Notes under the pieces: model-generated
Databases searched by the model: none
The model's input: only the letters and a program-made list of their open reading frames with translations
What the model was told of the DNA's origin: nothing
Source: Stomoxys calcitrans
Taxonomy: Eukaryota; Arthropoda; Insecta; Diptera; Muscidae
Reading direction: 5' to 3'
NCBI RefSeq assembly: GCF_963082655.1
Contig: NC_081554.1
Location: forward strand, 39,950,354-40,014,353
Length of the DNA: 64,000 nucleotides
Position numbers and translations under genes: made by a program
In this document: piece by piece, positions 22,443 through 32,859 of the stretch
Layout of the letters: every line of letters starts with the position of its first letter
Numbering within the stretch: the stretch's first letter is position 1

Positions 22443-22752
22443 TGCAAATTTTGCCCATGAACATTCCACTAAGGAACAGGGGCAAACTTCTCACATATCA
22501 ATGAGTGCAGTCCGATTAAAGTTTAAGCTCAATGATAAGGGGCCTCCTTTTTATAGCTAAGTCCGAATGGCGTGCCGCAGTGCGACACCTCTTTGGAGAG
22601 AAGTTTGATATGGTATAGTACCTCACAAATGTTGCCAGCATCAGGAGGGGAAAACCACCGCTGAAAAAAAATTGTTTATGGTCTCGCCAGGATTTGAACC
22701 CACGCGTTCAGCGTCATAGGCCGACATGCTTACCCCTGCTCTACGGGGGCTT
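22443..22752 (-). mobile_element. SINE, near full length, antisense
   Basis: From tail (ttttgcccatgaacattcc) to head (ctgctctacgggggcttcc), with B-box complement ggatttgaaccca. Flanked by the HTR scrap and LINE-3. Confidence 0.9.
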
Positions 22753-23285
22753 CCAGCAGAGGTTCTATAGTCTCTTCTTTGTCGACGTCCTCACAGCTTC
22801 TACGGAAGTCGTTACTTCCAACCTTCAGTCTGTCGGCATAGTTTTCGATTAGACAGTGACCTGTCATGATGGGCACAATGATTGAAACGTCTGATATAGC
22901 CAGCAAAAACAAGGCGTAGACCTCTTAAATTCTAGATTAAGCCACAACAATTTGGAATGACCATCTGTCACTCGTTGCCCTTCGAGCCTCATTCTGAAGA
23001 ATAAGCCTACGAGTCGCAAGAGGCACGCGCTTCCATTCCGCTGGAAGATATAGTGTAGTTCCTAGGCTTGAAGGTCCTCTGCTCTACAATTCCCTGGCAA
23101 ATCTATGAATTTTAAACTGTTCAGCCATCAGGTTGAAACATTGACATTTGCGACAGTCGAGAGCGATTCTAGAATTAAGAAAAATTGTCGCCAGAAATAT
23201 AATGGCTGTGTGGCTGTCTGAGAAGATATTTATGCCAATCGTCGGTTAGGCATTGCCACTCGACCACCTCTTTAATTGCAAGGAT
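22753..23285 (-). pseudogene. LINE-3, RNase H and knuckle fragment
   Basis: Antisense pieces: ENYADRLKVGSNDFRRSCEDVDKEE and TIEPLLEA (knuckle), then a decayed RNase H region around 23160-23230 ('cacacagccattatatttctgg'). Same family as 15340-15620 and 56810-57315. Confidence 0.72.
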
Positions 23286-23289
23286 CTCA

Positions 23290-24560
23290 GCTTAGGTTAG
23301 GTTCGGTTTGATTGAAAAAGTGGTGCGGATATAAATCCGCTCCATGTCACTATAGACATACACCTAAGCCAGTAAACGGTTTGTTGTGCACTCTGAATAC
23401 TCAAAAATCTAAGTTAGGAATTCTGTGCTACTTACAAAATCCTTAATTGTTGTCCATACCACGCCCCTAAGTTTGTTCATGTCTGGTATTGTGTCCTCAC
23501 CTAAGTGCCGGTATCCGTTAGACGCGAAAGCCGGGTAATGACAAAGGAAATGCTCCAATGTCTCATCATATTCCCCGCATGCCCTACACAAGCTAGCACT
23601 TGCCGCACCGATTTTGCATAAATGAGCTGGTAGTCCTATGTTTCCCGTTATAATACCGAAAGTTATACTGACCTCCTTCTTACTTTCTTTCAGTAATATT
23701 AGGTTGCCCAAAAAGTAATTGCGGATTTTTCATATAGTCGGCGTTGACAAATTTTTTCACAGCTTGTGACTTTGAAATTGCATTCTTTCTTCTTTCAGTT
23801 ATCAGCTGTTACTTTTAGCTTGCTTTAGAAAAAAGTGTAAAAAAAGTATATTTGATTAAAGTTCATTCTAAGCTTTATTAAAAATGCATTTACTTTCTTT
23901 TAAAAAATCCGCAATTACTTTTTGGGCAACCCAATAGTTTCGTCTTCTCATGATATGGATCTATCCATAGGATTTTCGCCGTCCCACCGAACTTTTCACT
24001 GTTTCACAGGGATACATGCGCATTCGTCGCCCATGCCCTTAACTCGCAATGCGTCGACCCGAAACATTGCGTATTAACCAAGTTTATTGACGGAGGTACT
24101 CTGACCTGCACGGACAAATCGCCTGCCTTTTCAATCCCTTTTACTCCGTTATGTCTCGGCACCCAAACGATGTAGATTGTGCCATCCTCAGAGAAGGCGT
24201 TAATCCCCTTCTTACACTGCAAGACTGTTCATGACCTTACCGTCCTGGTTGTTATTGCCCTTATGGCCTGTTTACTGTCCGAGAAGATGTTCACATTCGA
24301 CGTCCTCGCGTTAGCACCACACCACCTCACGCATTCCGTGATCGCCCAGATCTCCGCCTGCAGGACCGTATTATTGTCAGGCAGTCTAAGTCTCAGTCCC
24401 TGTTCCCCAGGCCCACCCTGTCTTCTAACTTTGATCCATCCGTGTAACATGATATTCCAGATGGCAATACCAGAGTTCCGTCAATTCAAGACCGTGCCGC
24501 TGGCAGCAGTGCCTCGTATCCGACCTCTAGTGTCGTTTCAGGTATTCGATGGAAAGTCTA
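23290..24560 (-). pseudogene. LINE-2, RNase H to 3' end, interrupted by a MITE
   Basis: On the minus strand: ILQAEIWAITECVRWCGANAR and FSDSKQAIRAITTRTVRS (RNase H, 24229-24450), IVWVPRHNGVKG (24130-24180, the second RNase H landmark), RAWATNAH, then after the MITE KKEVSITFGIITGNIGLPAHL, CRACGEYDETLEHFLCHYPAFA (zinc knuckle) and DTIPDM. The element strand ends 'gaacctaacctaagc' near 23290. Frames are broken at about 24225 and elsewhere; VPGH is VPRH. Homologous to 51810-53085 in the other orientation. Confidence 0.82.
23699..23934. mobile_element. mariner-derived MITE in LINE-2
   Basis: 236 bp, with inverted ends (TTAGGTTGCCC.. / ..GGGCAACCCAA) and TA on both sides (23697-23698 and 23935-23936). 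It splits LINE-2 between the RNase H and knuckle regions. Confidence 0.92.
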
Positions 24561-24589
24561 AAATTTCAAGGAAATCAGGTTATAAATGA

Positions 24590-24940
24590 GGATTTAATGG
24601 CTTAAGATCCCAGAACTACAGATCGGCCCATAAGTCAGCGATATCTAAATATGGTTTGTTTTGGACCATACGGTGTTCGCATATCGGGTGACCTAGTGCA
24701 ACTCCATGTTCTAAATTAATATGAAAGTATGGTCCTACCTGGACCAAATTTGGTTCTGACAACGGGAAATCTCACTGATCACTCACCAACTCACTGATCT
24801 AAATTTCAGCGAAATAAAAAAAGGCTTTCTTATGGGCTTAAGCCCCTCAAACGGTAGATCGGTCTATATGGTAGCTATATCCAAATTTGGTCTGAGCTGG
24901 ACTATATTCAGTTCGCTGTTCATTAGGCGGCATTGAGTTT
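24590..24940. mobile_element. HTR internal fragment
   Basis: Contains 'gatcggcccataagtcagcgatatctaaatatgg' and 'gatcggtctatatggtagctatatcc', units of the array without either end. Confidence 0.6.
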
Positions 24941-24944
24941 CCCG

Positions 24945-25420
24945 TGAATGCACTGCCTAATGTCTTAATATTAGGACCTTTGCATATCCTAGTCTTTCGA
25001 TTCATGAGAAAGTCGGAAATGGTTTCGAAGTGTCTCATCGGAATGGGTTCCTGCACTGCTTGATGTTCTAATATAACGATCATAGCATATGATAGTCTTT
25101 CAAATCTTGAGTAATTCGGCTTGGGAGTAGGTAATGGTATTAGGTAGTAGCATTAAGATCTTTATCCATCCTAGTCATCCTAATCTCGAGAAAGTCGTTG
25201 ACGGATCCGACGTCGGGTCCCTGCACTGCCTGATATTTTAGTATTAGGATCTTTGCTTATCCTAGTCTTCCTAATATTGAGAGAGTCGGTGATTGTTTCG
25301 TCGTCGGTCCCCTGTCCGTAAGGCGGTATTGAGTGTACAGCCACTGCACGCCTGATATCTCAATATCAGGATAGTTGCTTATCCTTATCTTCCCAATCTT
25401 CAAAAAGGAGGCCATGGTCC
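24945..25420. repeat. Tandem repeat, roughly 110-160 bp unit
   Basis: The block 'ttaggatctttgcttatcctagtcttcctaat..gag' followed by 'gtccctgcactgcctgatat' recurs three to four times with divergence. It lies on the 3' side of LINE-2 ORF1 (minus strand) and may be part of that element; no function can be read from it. Confidence 0.6.
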
Positions 25421-25964
25421 CGTGTTAAGCCATGCCTTTAGTCTTAGTCAAGTTTGTCACGGAGCCTTGATCAATGTCCACCAAGGAGAGTTCCTTCCTC
25501 CTTTTCCTCCCATTTCTCCACGACCAAATCTTGGTTTTGCTTATTTAAGACTTCCTTCATGCGTTCCGTCGCGATTTCGTCACCCATATGACGACCGTCG
25601 CCTTTGTGAGCTGTGGGATGTCCATCTTTCTCACAGGGTCGAGCTTTGCGGCCAAGGGCGTGAGGATACTTCCAACGAGCTTTTAGACGATATCAATACA
25701 TTCTGCTGACGCAAAGCGCAGCGTTAAGATGTCCCCTCTATGCTCGCAGTTCATAATTCGTATGGGTGGACCCCCTTCAGAGTTCAACACATGCTCGATA
25801 ACCCGTTCGTTTACCAAATGCCTCACCTGAGACCGACGATCTGGTGGAATCCTACCGGATGCACTGCCGATATCGATGACTGCAAAAGTCATCTCATTTA
25901 TTTTGTGGCTTCTTGCCACTGCGGCGTAAGAGGGCGGCCCCTTCGGGAGATCTGCTTCTATCAC
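25410..25964 (-). pseudogene. LINE-2-type ORF1 fragment (DUF4780-like)
   Basis: The antisense frame at 25683-25964 reads PSYAAVARSHKINEMTFAVI, then IPPDRRSQVRHLVNERVI and LTLRFASAECIDIV. This is the pattern of DUF4780-type first-ORF proteins of RNase H-bearing LINEs (I recognise the 'IPxDRxxQV' signature). After a frameshift the same strand continues VGSILTPLAAKLDPVRKMD toward 25500. The N-terminus is cut by the RTE fragment at 25963. Assignment to the LINE-2 seen at 23290-24560 is inference from orientation and proximity. Confidence 0.6.
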
Positions 25965-26402
25965 TGATACTACCCGCGTTGTTATATGGTTCTAAGGCAT
26001 GGGTACTTGTGAAAGCAGGCGAGAAAGTGTTTGGAGTGTTTGAGAGAAAGATTCTTCGTAAAATATATGGACCAGTTTTCGTTAATGAAGCATATAGGCG
26101 TCGTATGAATCACGAGCTGTATGACGACGATAGCATAGTTAGACGCATTAAAATACAACGGCTGCATTGGCTAGGTCATGTTGACAGAATGGATGAACAA
26201 GTCTTTTGAAGGCAATCACGGTGGTACACGCAAACCGGGGCGATCAAAAGCCCGATGGAAAGATCAAGTGGCGGGAGACACCTCGAAACTTGGTGTCAGA
26301 GATTATGAAATGAGCGCAGGAGATCTAGGCGCTTGGAATGTTGTTCTATGTTCGGCTAGTAGAACAAATGTTCTGTCATAGCCAATGAAAGTAAGTAAGT
26401 AA
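25963..26402 (+). pseudogene. RTE-type LINE, C-terminal fragment with AAGT tail
   Basis: Matches the end of the 54785-55984 copy: LLYGSKAWVLVKAGEKVFGV, FERKILRKIYGPVFVNEAYR, RRIKIQRLHWLGHVDRMDEQ (with a frameshift after it) and KPGRSKARWKDQVAGDTSKL. The stop is in 'tcatag' at about 26377-26382. The element finishes in a short (AAGT)n microsatellite (26388-26402), as RTE 3' ends often do. Confidence 0.85.
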
Positions 26403-28064
26403 CGTTGATATGTTGAAGCGGAAACGTTTCCAAGTTACAATAAAGGAAAAACTTCGTAATAAAAGTATTTTGTTTATCGCAAAAACTCCTCAAACGTTCT
26501 ATATTTTTTTGCATGGTGAAGGGTTTTATATAGTCTGCTCCGCCCGACGTTTGTCTCGCATTTCACATCTATCATAAAACTTTAATTTTTAAGCAGTTTT
26601 CTAATGGTGAACTAGAATGTGGTGAAGTATAAAGTTTAAGTAGCTTGCATAGAATTGTAAGCATAAGGCAAATTTTATTAGTTTTGCATTCTCTTTGACC
26701 ATAATGATATCTCTTGACCTAATTAAACGATAAGCATAAACAAGTTTTGCTTAATTATTCCAATGGTTTGTCGTAACAGCCCACAGTAGGGTACTTGAAT
26801 AAAAATTTTCCAGCTAGCAAAAGCATCTCTACCTACATAATGGCAGTCTAAGAAGCTGCTTGGCTTTTGATGGTGTGGCACCATACAAATAGAATGTCTA
26901 AAGAGAGCTATAAAAACCATGGAGGAACCGAAGAAGCGCAGAAGAAGACCAAGATAAAAACCTTTAATGATTAATGATGCGTTTTGTTATGATTCCTAAA
27001 CGTGGGAAAACTACCTTGACTTTCAAAATTTGTTGTTTGTGAAGAAAAAAACTCAAACATATTAAGCGAAGCAAAACTTTTATACGTTCTACTAGAAATA
27101 AATAAGACGATTGACTTGTGCCTTCATCGGTTTTATGCTGCAAAAAACTTGGGAGGGGAAACGGCATTTTGAAATTTTATTGAAAAAAAAAAAACTAAAT
27201 AGCTGGACTTCAGCAATAAAGCGTATGATGCGATACAGAGGTGGTAGTGGTTGAACGGAGCGATTGACATATGCCTTAAGGGTGCGACCATTGATTCTTT
27301 TGATTGTCAAGAGGATGAATATGAAATGATAATAAAAACACCACAAGAGGATATGCGATCACATTAAAACCTTATAACAAATCCAGAAGAGGTATCTTCA
27401 TCTTAATATTTGGAACAAATACTGTTTGCTATGACTATTTCTTTCAATATTGCTAAGGTAATAGCCAATAACGAAATGAATACAAATTGATTAAGCACTC
27501 TCACTGTTAGGCATTCTGCTTCCAAAAGATCTTCCCAAAAATGGACAATAATTAATCGTTTGCTTATTTGCTGATATAACTCATCTTGTTACATCCCAGC
27601 AGTATTATTGATTTACATCAACGTTCGGTGATTATTCAACCTGAAAAGCCTAATGGTCAAAGTTGTCAAATTAGATAAGAATTGACGTCTTTCATCATAA
27701 CAAGTCTTGTATTAATAGTCTACAAGACATCAAAAAAACATGGATCTACCATCTTCTTACCGATTTCCTGGCAACAAACTCTTGTCAATACTTTCTATAA
27801 CACCTTCAGCCTCTCAATGGTGTGTTTTCCAAAGCCTAAAACCTTTCATTTTTCAACTGTCTACCTATGATTATTCAAGGCCGCTATATTTTTGGAATAT
27901 TTGAACAAAATTTGCTTATGGATCCATTCCATGATTTTAAAGGGGCGTTTCAACAACAACCAACCGTTTCCTCGTCTTATTCAGTTTTGTCAGCTGTGAA
28001 TATCATATTCCCTCTCTATTTTGTTATTTTTTTGCTTATAACAAAAAGGCTGCTCAAGATTTAG
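26403..28064. other. No recognisable gene
   Basis: AT-rich, apparently single-copy DNA within the window. Two hydrophobic frames (27682-27870 and 27867-28064) exist but show no domain I know. Confidence 0.4.
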
Positions 28065-28319
28065 GCAACATCATTTTTCTTCCATAACCTCTCCGATTGG
28101 CGTTTTTTTATGTCCAACAAATCATTGACCCAACATAGGTTAAAAAAACAACCCAAGTTTAAGGTTTTCAACGCACACAAGTTTGCAAAGATGCAAAAGA
28201 TAAAAGAAAAACTATGTGAATTATCATCAATCGATGATGTTGGCGATGATGACAGTGATTACAATAAAGATTTCATTAATCATGCAATACATAATACCTA
28301 CAGCGTCAAAAATATTTAA
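28065..28319 (+). CDS. Orphan open frame, possible exon
   Basis: I do not recognise this. Position 28065 follows a possible splice acceptor (tcaagatttag), and the frame stays open to the TAA at 28317-28319. The predicted peptide (about 84 residues, or 69 from the ATG at 28110) starts basic (HRLKKQPKFKVFNAHKFAKM), has a lysine/glutamate-rich middle and an acidic stretch (DDVGDDDSD). The 27867-28064 frame is in the same phase and separated only by one TAG. It could be a terminal exon, a pseudogene remnant or chance. No homologous repeat is seen elsewhere in the window. Confidence 0.2.
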   Translation, partial: ATSFFFHNLSDWRFFMSNKSLTQHRLKKQPKFKVFNAHKFAKMQKIKEKLCELSSIDDVGDDDSDYNKDFINHAIHNTYSVKNI

Positions 28320-28449
28320 ATGTTTCTTTCTTGACTTATAAGTTAAATATTTAATAGCGCAAAATTTGATTGGCAACAAATATAAATCGAAATTATTCTC
28401 AAAGAAATTGTAACGAAATTTGATATGTAGAGAAATGAGCTGTAATGCT

Positions 28450-29340
28450 GGTTGGGTTTATTTAGGGTTTATGTGACATTCTTTCTGCCTCCAGACTCAC
28501 TTCAATGTTTTCATCTATTGTGATACCACTGGATCAGAATAAAGAAGATGCCTTCCAGTTCCTACCGTTGAACCATACAGACCGCTTTAAAACTCAACAA
28601 CTTGCGAATATTCGCAACCGCTAAATCAGACAAGTTCTCCAAGAAATGAGATCCTAAAGTGAAACTCTTTCTTACTATCTATACTGGGCACACATAACAG
28701 ATATTCAATAGCCTCTTCTTTCTCGATGTCCTCACAGCTTCTCGTTACTTGCAACCTTCAAGCTGTCAGCATGTTTGCCAATGTGAGAGTGATCTATCAT
28801 GGCGCACACAATGTCTAAGTCTAAGACAGCAAAGCGGTATACCTCTTCAAGAATTTATTGGGTAATGATGTATCCAATGAATTCTTTGAAGATTTCACAA
28901 CCCCCACTTTGTGACAATCTACCATTCGTTTCTCTTCGCCCCAGATCCTAAAGACTCAGCATACACGTTGCTAGAGGCATACGCATACAATCCAGTTCCC
29001 CTGGAATGGGTAAGGAGGTTTTTATTCTCACAAGCTCATCTGGTCTACAGTTCCCTGAAATATCTCTGTAGCCCGTCACCCAGAACAATTGAATTTTGAA
29101 CTGTTCAATAATCTCGTTGTAAGATCTACAACAGTCAATGAATTCAGAAATATGTTACTCAGAAATTCAATGGCTGCCTCAATGTCTGAGCAGGCATTTG
29201 TGCCAATCATCGTTATGACCTTATATCTTACCAATTCCATCACTTCGTTAATGTCAAGAATCTCCACGTGATCCATGGTCGGGTGACCTTCTTGATATGA
29301 CCAGTACAAGTTCTCCAGAGCACATCCCAAAGTCGACTAG
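28450..29340 (-). pseudogene. LINE-3, long 3' fragment
   Basis: Antisense homology to the 56810-57315 and 19695-20160 copies: the 3' end at 'cctccagactcacttcaatgttttc', the knuckle at about 28690-28760 and a decayed RNase H region with SDIEAAIEFLSNIFLNS (compare SDSQAAIKSLENVFLNT). Frames are broken throughout. It ends about 40 bp before the mariner. Confidence 0.75.
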
Positions 29341-29378
29341 TTTTGGAAGCATGTGAATAGAAGTCTATATTACTTCTA

Positions 29379-30602
29379 TTGGTTGCCCAAAGAGTAATTG
29401 CGGATTTTTTAAAAGACTTTAATGAAACTTAGAATGAACTTTAATCAAATTTATAATTGCCATTTTGTTCGATAACCTTTTGTCATCTTCCTGGCAAATT
29501 TAGTATTCCACGCTCATAGAACTTCTGGATTTTATCTGCAAAAAACTGAACCAAGTGCGATTTTATAGCCTCATCATTGCCGAAAGTTTTACCATTTAAG
29601 GAGTTCTGCAAAGATCGAAATAAATGGTAGTCTGATGGTGCAAGGTCAGGGCTATATGGTGAATGCATCAAAAGTTCCCAGCCAAGCTCACTCAGTTTTT
29701 AGCGAGTGACCAAAGTTGTGTGCGATCTAGCGTTGTTCTGGTGGAATATGACACCTTTACGATTGACCAATTTTGGTCGCTTCTCCTTGATGGCTGTATT
29801 CAATTTGTCCAATTGTTGACAGTAAACTTCCGAATTAATCGTTTGGTTCCTTGGAAGCAGCTCAAAATATACCACACCCTTCCAATCCCACCAAACAGAC
29901 AGCATAACCTTCTTTTGGTGGATATCAGCCTTTGAAGTGGTTTGAGCTGGTTCACACCATGCTTGGACCATGATCCTTTTCGACTAACGTTGTTGTAAAC
30001 AATCCATTTTCTCCAGTTATGATTCGTTTTAAAAACGGATCGAATTCATTGCGTTTAAGGTGCATATCACAAGCGTCGATTCGATTTGTTAAATGAATTT
30101 CTTTCAATACATGTGGTACCCAAATATCAAGCTTTTTCACCAGTCCAAGACTTTTTATGTGATAATGAACGGTTGATTTTGGTATATTTAACTTTTCTCC
30201 TATCTCACGCTCAGTTACCTGATGATCCAATTCGATTAATGCTTTGATTTGGTCAAAAATCTCCAGAACGGAATTTGCGAAACTAATTTTGACACTGTCT
30301 TTCTTTTAAGGCTTTATCACCATACACATCTCGTAACTTTTTAGCAACCTGCTCCGCGTTTTTACCTTTACGCAAATAATAAAGTAAAATATGACGAAAA
30401 TGCTCCTTTGTGGGCTCCATATTAAAATTGACGCCAAACAAACAAATGTAAACAAAATTTCGCGCAATTTTTTCTAAAGCAAGCTAAAAGTAACAGCTGA
30501 TAACTGACAGAAGAAAGAATGCAATTACAGAGTCACAAGCCGTTGAAAAAATTTGTCAACGCCGACTATATGAAAAATCCGCAATTACTTTTTGGGCAAC
30601 CA
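29379..30602 (-). mobile_element. mariner transposon, full length but inactive
   Basis: About 1.22 kb. Ends are TTGGTTGCCCAAAGAGTAAT on the left (one G short) and ATTACTTTTTGGGCAACCA on the right, flanked by TA (29377-29378 and 30603-30604). It holds one antisense transposase gene (29441-30420). Its two ends are the same sequences found in the ~237-bp MITEs of this window, making it, or a close relative, their parent. Confidence 0.92.
29441..30420 (-). pseudogene. mariner transposase, decayed
   Basis: Starts MEPTKEHFRHILLYYLRKGK (ATG at 30418-30420), the usual N-terminal helix-turn-helix region. It then shows RQCQN followed by a stop where the family has the conserved WF. In the catalytic core the first aspartate site (ITGDEKW in the family) has lost its aspartate codon plus one base (ITGE..). 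The second is changed to asparagine (HQNNARSH). The third survives ([13 protein letters not shown]). At least three in-frame stops and two or more frameshifts follow, including TGA in place of a tryptophan near the C-terminus (LPGR stop). Length and layout match a ~345-residue mariner transposase. It cannot be active. Confidence 0.92.
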
Positions 30603-30745
30603 TATAACCAAAGATACCGTAGTTCTAATAGTTTATGTTAGGAGTAGTGGTACAATACTTTTTATCTAAAAGCAGCACAATTAAGGATAACGAAGTGTCC
30701 GTAGCCGCCGCATGACCAAAGAGAAAGCTTTCTTAGCTTCACAAC

Positions 30746-30802
30746 CAGGGCTGCGGAGTCGAGTTTGAACATGGTGGCCCCGACCCCGACTTCGCAGCCC
30801 TG
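30746..30802. mobile_element. Tiny hAT-like hairpin MITE
   Basis: 57-bp GC-rich foldback: cagggctgcggagtcg at 30746-30761 and cgacttcgcagccctg at 30787-30802, inverted with one mismatch. The same ends, more decayed, occur at 37474-37598, where an 8-bp target duplication supports a hAT origin. No clear duplication here. Confidence 0.65.
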
Positions 30803-30879
30803 AACAGTGGTCCGATCTAACCCTTACAGAAGACGGATGTCGAAAAGCCAAACACTACTCACCGCATCACATTTAAGTC

Positions 30880-31046
30880 AAATCGGCTAAATAGTATGCA
30901 TTTAATGCGGTCAAGACCATAAATCAGTAGATCGGTGAACCATTTAGACCATATTACCATTTAGTGCGATATAGTTCGGTCTAACTCATAGTTCAATCTA
31001 GGACATACTCGGTACAGATATCCAGGGGCCTATCACTGCTCACTTC
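30880..31046. mobile_element. HTR internal fragment
   Basis: Units such as 'cactactcaccgcatcacatttaagtcaaatcgg' and 'agtagatcggtgaaccatttagacc' identify it as a decayed piece of the HTR array. Confidence 0.5.
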
Positions 31047-31311
31047 TGAACGCCTGGGTTCGAATTCTGGCGAGAACATTAGAAAAAAAACTTTTCAGCT
31101 GTTGTTATCCCCTCCTAATGATGGCGACATTTGTGAGGTACTATGCCATGTAAAAACTTCTCCCCAAAGCTGTTTCGCACGCCGTTCGGACTCGGCCTTA
31201 AAGAGGAGGCCCATTATCATTGAGTCTAAACGTGAATTGGACAGCACTCATTGATATGTGAGAAATTTGTCTCCGTTTCTTATAGTATGTTCATGGGCAA
31301 GTTTGCATTTA
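31047..31311 (+). mobile_element. SINE, 5' truncated
   Basis: Begins at 'tgaacgcctgggttcgaattctggcgagaac' (B box present, A box absent) and continues to 'atgttcatgggcaagtttgcattt'. Confidence 0.88.
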
Positions 31312-31390
31312 ACACTACTTACTACGCTAATTTGCAACGAAATCGGGTAATCAATGTGTCGTTTATGGGAACATGGCTTTAAATCGGGGA

Positions 31391-31548
31391 GATGGTCACC
31401 TTAGGGCAGGGGCTAACATATCCACTTCTGACGAGGAATTCGTGGGTTCGAATCTTGGCGGGAAGATCAGAAAATATTTTTAGCGGTGATATGTCACAAG
31501 TTTGCCCCTATTGCTTAATGGAATGTTCATGGGCATATTCGTAATTTG
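31391..31548 (+). mobile_element. SINE with internal deletion
   Basis: Head 'ggtcaccttagggcaggggctaacatatcc', B box ggttcgaatcttgg, then a jump from 'tttttagcggtgat' to the tail 'atgtcacaagtttgcccct'. About 130 bp of body are missing. Confidence 0.85.
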
Positions 31549-31830
31549 ACTTTACATCAGGAGATCAGTCTATATGTGGGCTATATCAAAATATAGTCCG
31601 ATATATTATAACTTCGAACTAAACTCCCTTTAAACAAAAAAAGAATCTGTGAATAATTTCAGCTAAACATCTTAATTTTTAAAAACTATAGCGTAATTTT
31701 AACAGATGAACGGATGGCTAGATCGTCAAGATTTTTTCGACGACCAAATATATGTATATACTTTAAAGGTTCGAAAATGAATATTTCGATGTATTGCAAA
31801 AGGAATGACAAATCGAATATCGTCCTTCGT
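31549..31830 (+). mobile_element. HTR right-end fragment
   Basis: 'gatcagtctatatgtgggctatatc', the 'aacagatgaacgg..gctagatcgtc' block and 'ggttcgaaaatgaatatttcgatg' are the 3' part of an HTR element. Confidence 0.7.
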
Positions 31831-32144
31831 TGGAAGTAATTAAAATATGAAATTTCATTAAAATCCGACAAAGGAATCGCGGATAAGGCGGTAATGGGTT
31901 GCGCTTGGAAACCTTACTTTTTGTCTTATAAGACTGAAATTTGACACATAAGGTACATATGAATGCCGTGTTTAATGCCGATGCCTGCCATCGTGGCCTC
32001 AACCTGCGAGGCCCTAGGGTGAATACAATGCATATTCCAACACCTCCACATGTATTAATCAACACAAGAGTACCAATTTGATCCCTCCTTGGTTAAGAGC
32101 GGAGCACTACCTTAAACTCCTTCCTATCTATGGGGCATCTGCAC
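31831..32144. other. No recognisable feature
   Basis: Spacer between HTR and the minisatellite. I see nothing I can support. Confidence 0.4.
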
Positions 32145-32360
32145 GCCGACCTTGCGCTCTAAGCCGACCTTGCGCTCTACGCCGACCTTGCGCTCTACGC
32201 CGACCTTGCGCTCTACGCCGACCTTGCGCTCTACGCCGACCTTGCGCTCTACGCCGACCTTGCGCTCTACGCCGACCTTGCGCTCTACGCCGACCTTGCG
32301 CTCTAAGCCGACCTTGCGCTCTACGCCGACCTTGCGCTCTACGCCGACCTTGCGCTCTAT
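32145..32360. repeat. 18-bp minisatellite, 12 copies
   Basis: Unit gccgaccttgcgctctac, 12 copies at exact 18-bp steps from 32145 to 32343. Copies 2 and 10 (starts 32163 and 32307) share the only variant start (taagcc instead of tacgcc), exactly eight units apart. Because 18 is a multiple of three, open frames run through the array on both strands (RPCALR repeats on +, VERKVG repeats on -). These are repeat translations, not genes. Confidence 0.95.
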
Positions 32361-32574
32361 CCCCTCTGGGGTCTTACCATTGTCGGGCTGGAACCGAAGT
32401 TCTAAGAGCTCCTGACACCTATAGTACCAAATCCAGTCTCCAGTCGGACTTTGTAGTCTTAAAAAACTACTCCCAGTTGAACCCCAAACAGAAAAAAACA
32501 AGAAAAAGAGCGATAATTTTTAATATATCTTCTAAATCTATAGAATATACAACTACTGATGGAAAGTACTTGTC

Positions 32575-32765
32575 ATGAGGCCAAAGAGGCTCAAGATCCG
32601 AGATCGGTTTGTATGGCGGCTGTATCAAAACATCGACCGATATGACCCTTTTGCAACCCAAACCGACCTACATTAATAGGAAGTTCTTGTGCAAATTTTA
32701 AGCGCCTAGCTTTACTCGTTCGATAGAAAGACAGATGGACGGACGGACAGACGGACGAACATTGG
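32575..32765 (+). mobile_element. HTR right-end fragment
   Basis: Contains 'ggctcaagatccgagatcgg', 'gaccgatatgacccttttgcaa' and the 'gatggacggacggacagacgg' block, all typical of the 3' part of HTR. Confidence 0.7.
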
Positions 32766-32859
32766 TAAATAAACTTGGAATCAATCAAGAGGATCAAGAA
32801 ATTATTAAATTTTATGTATATTTGCAACACATGTGAAATGCTGCTATGTTCATATTAGC

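Noticed and set aside
32078..32578. Frames of 87-166 codons on both strands
   Set aside because: Translations of the 18-bp minisatellite; openness follows from a unit length divisible by three.
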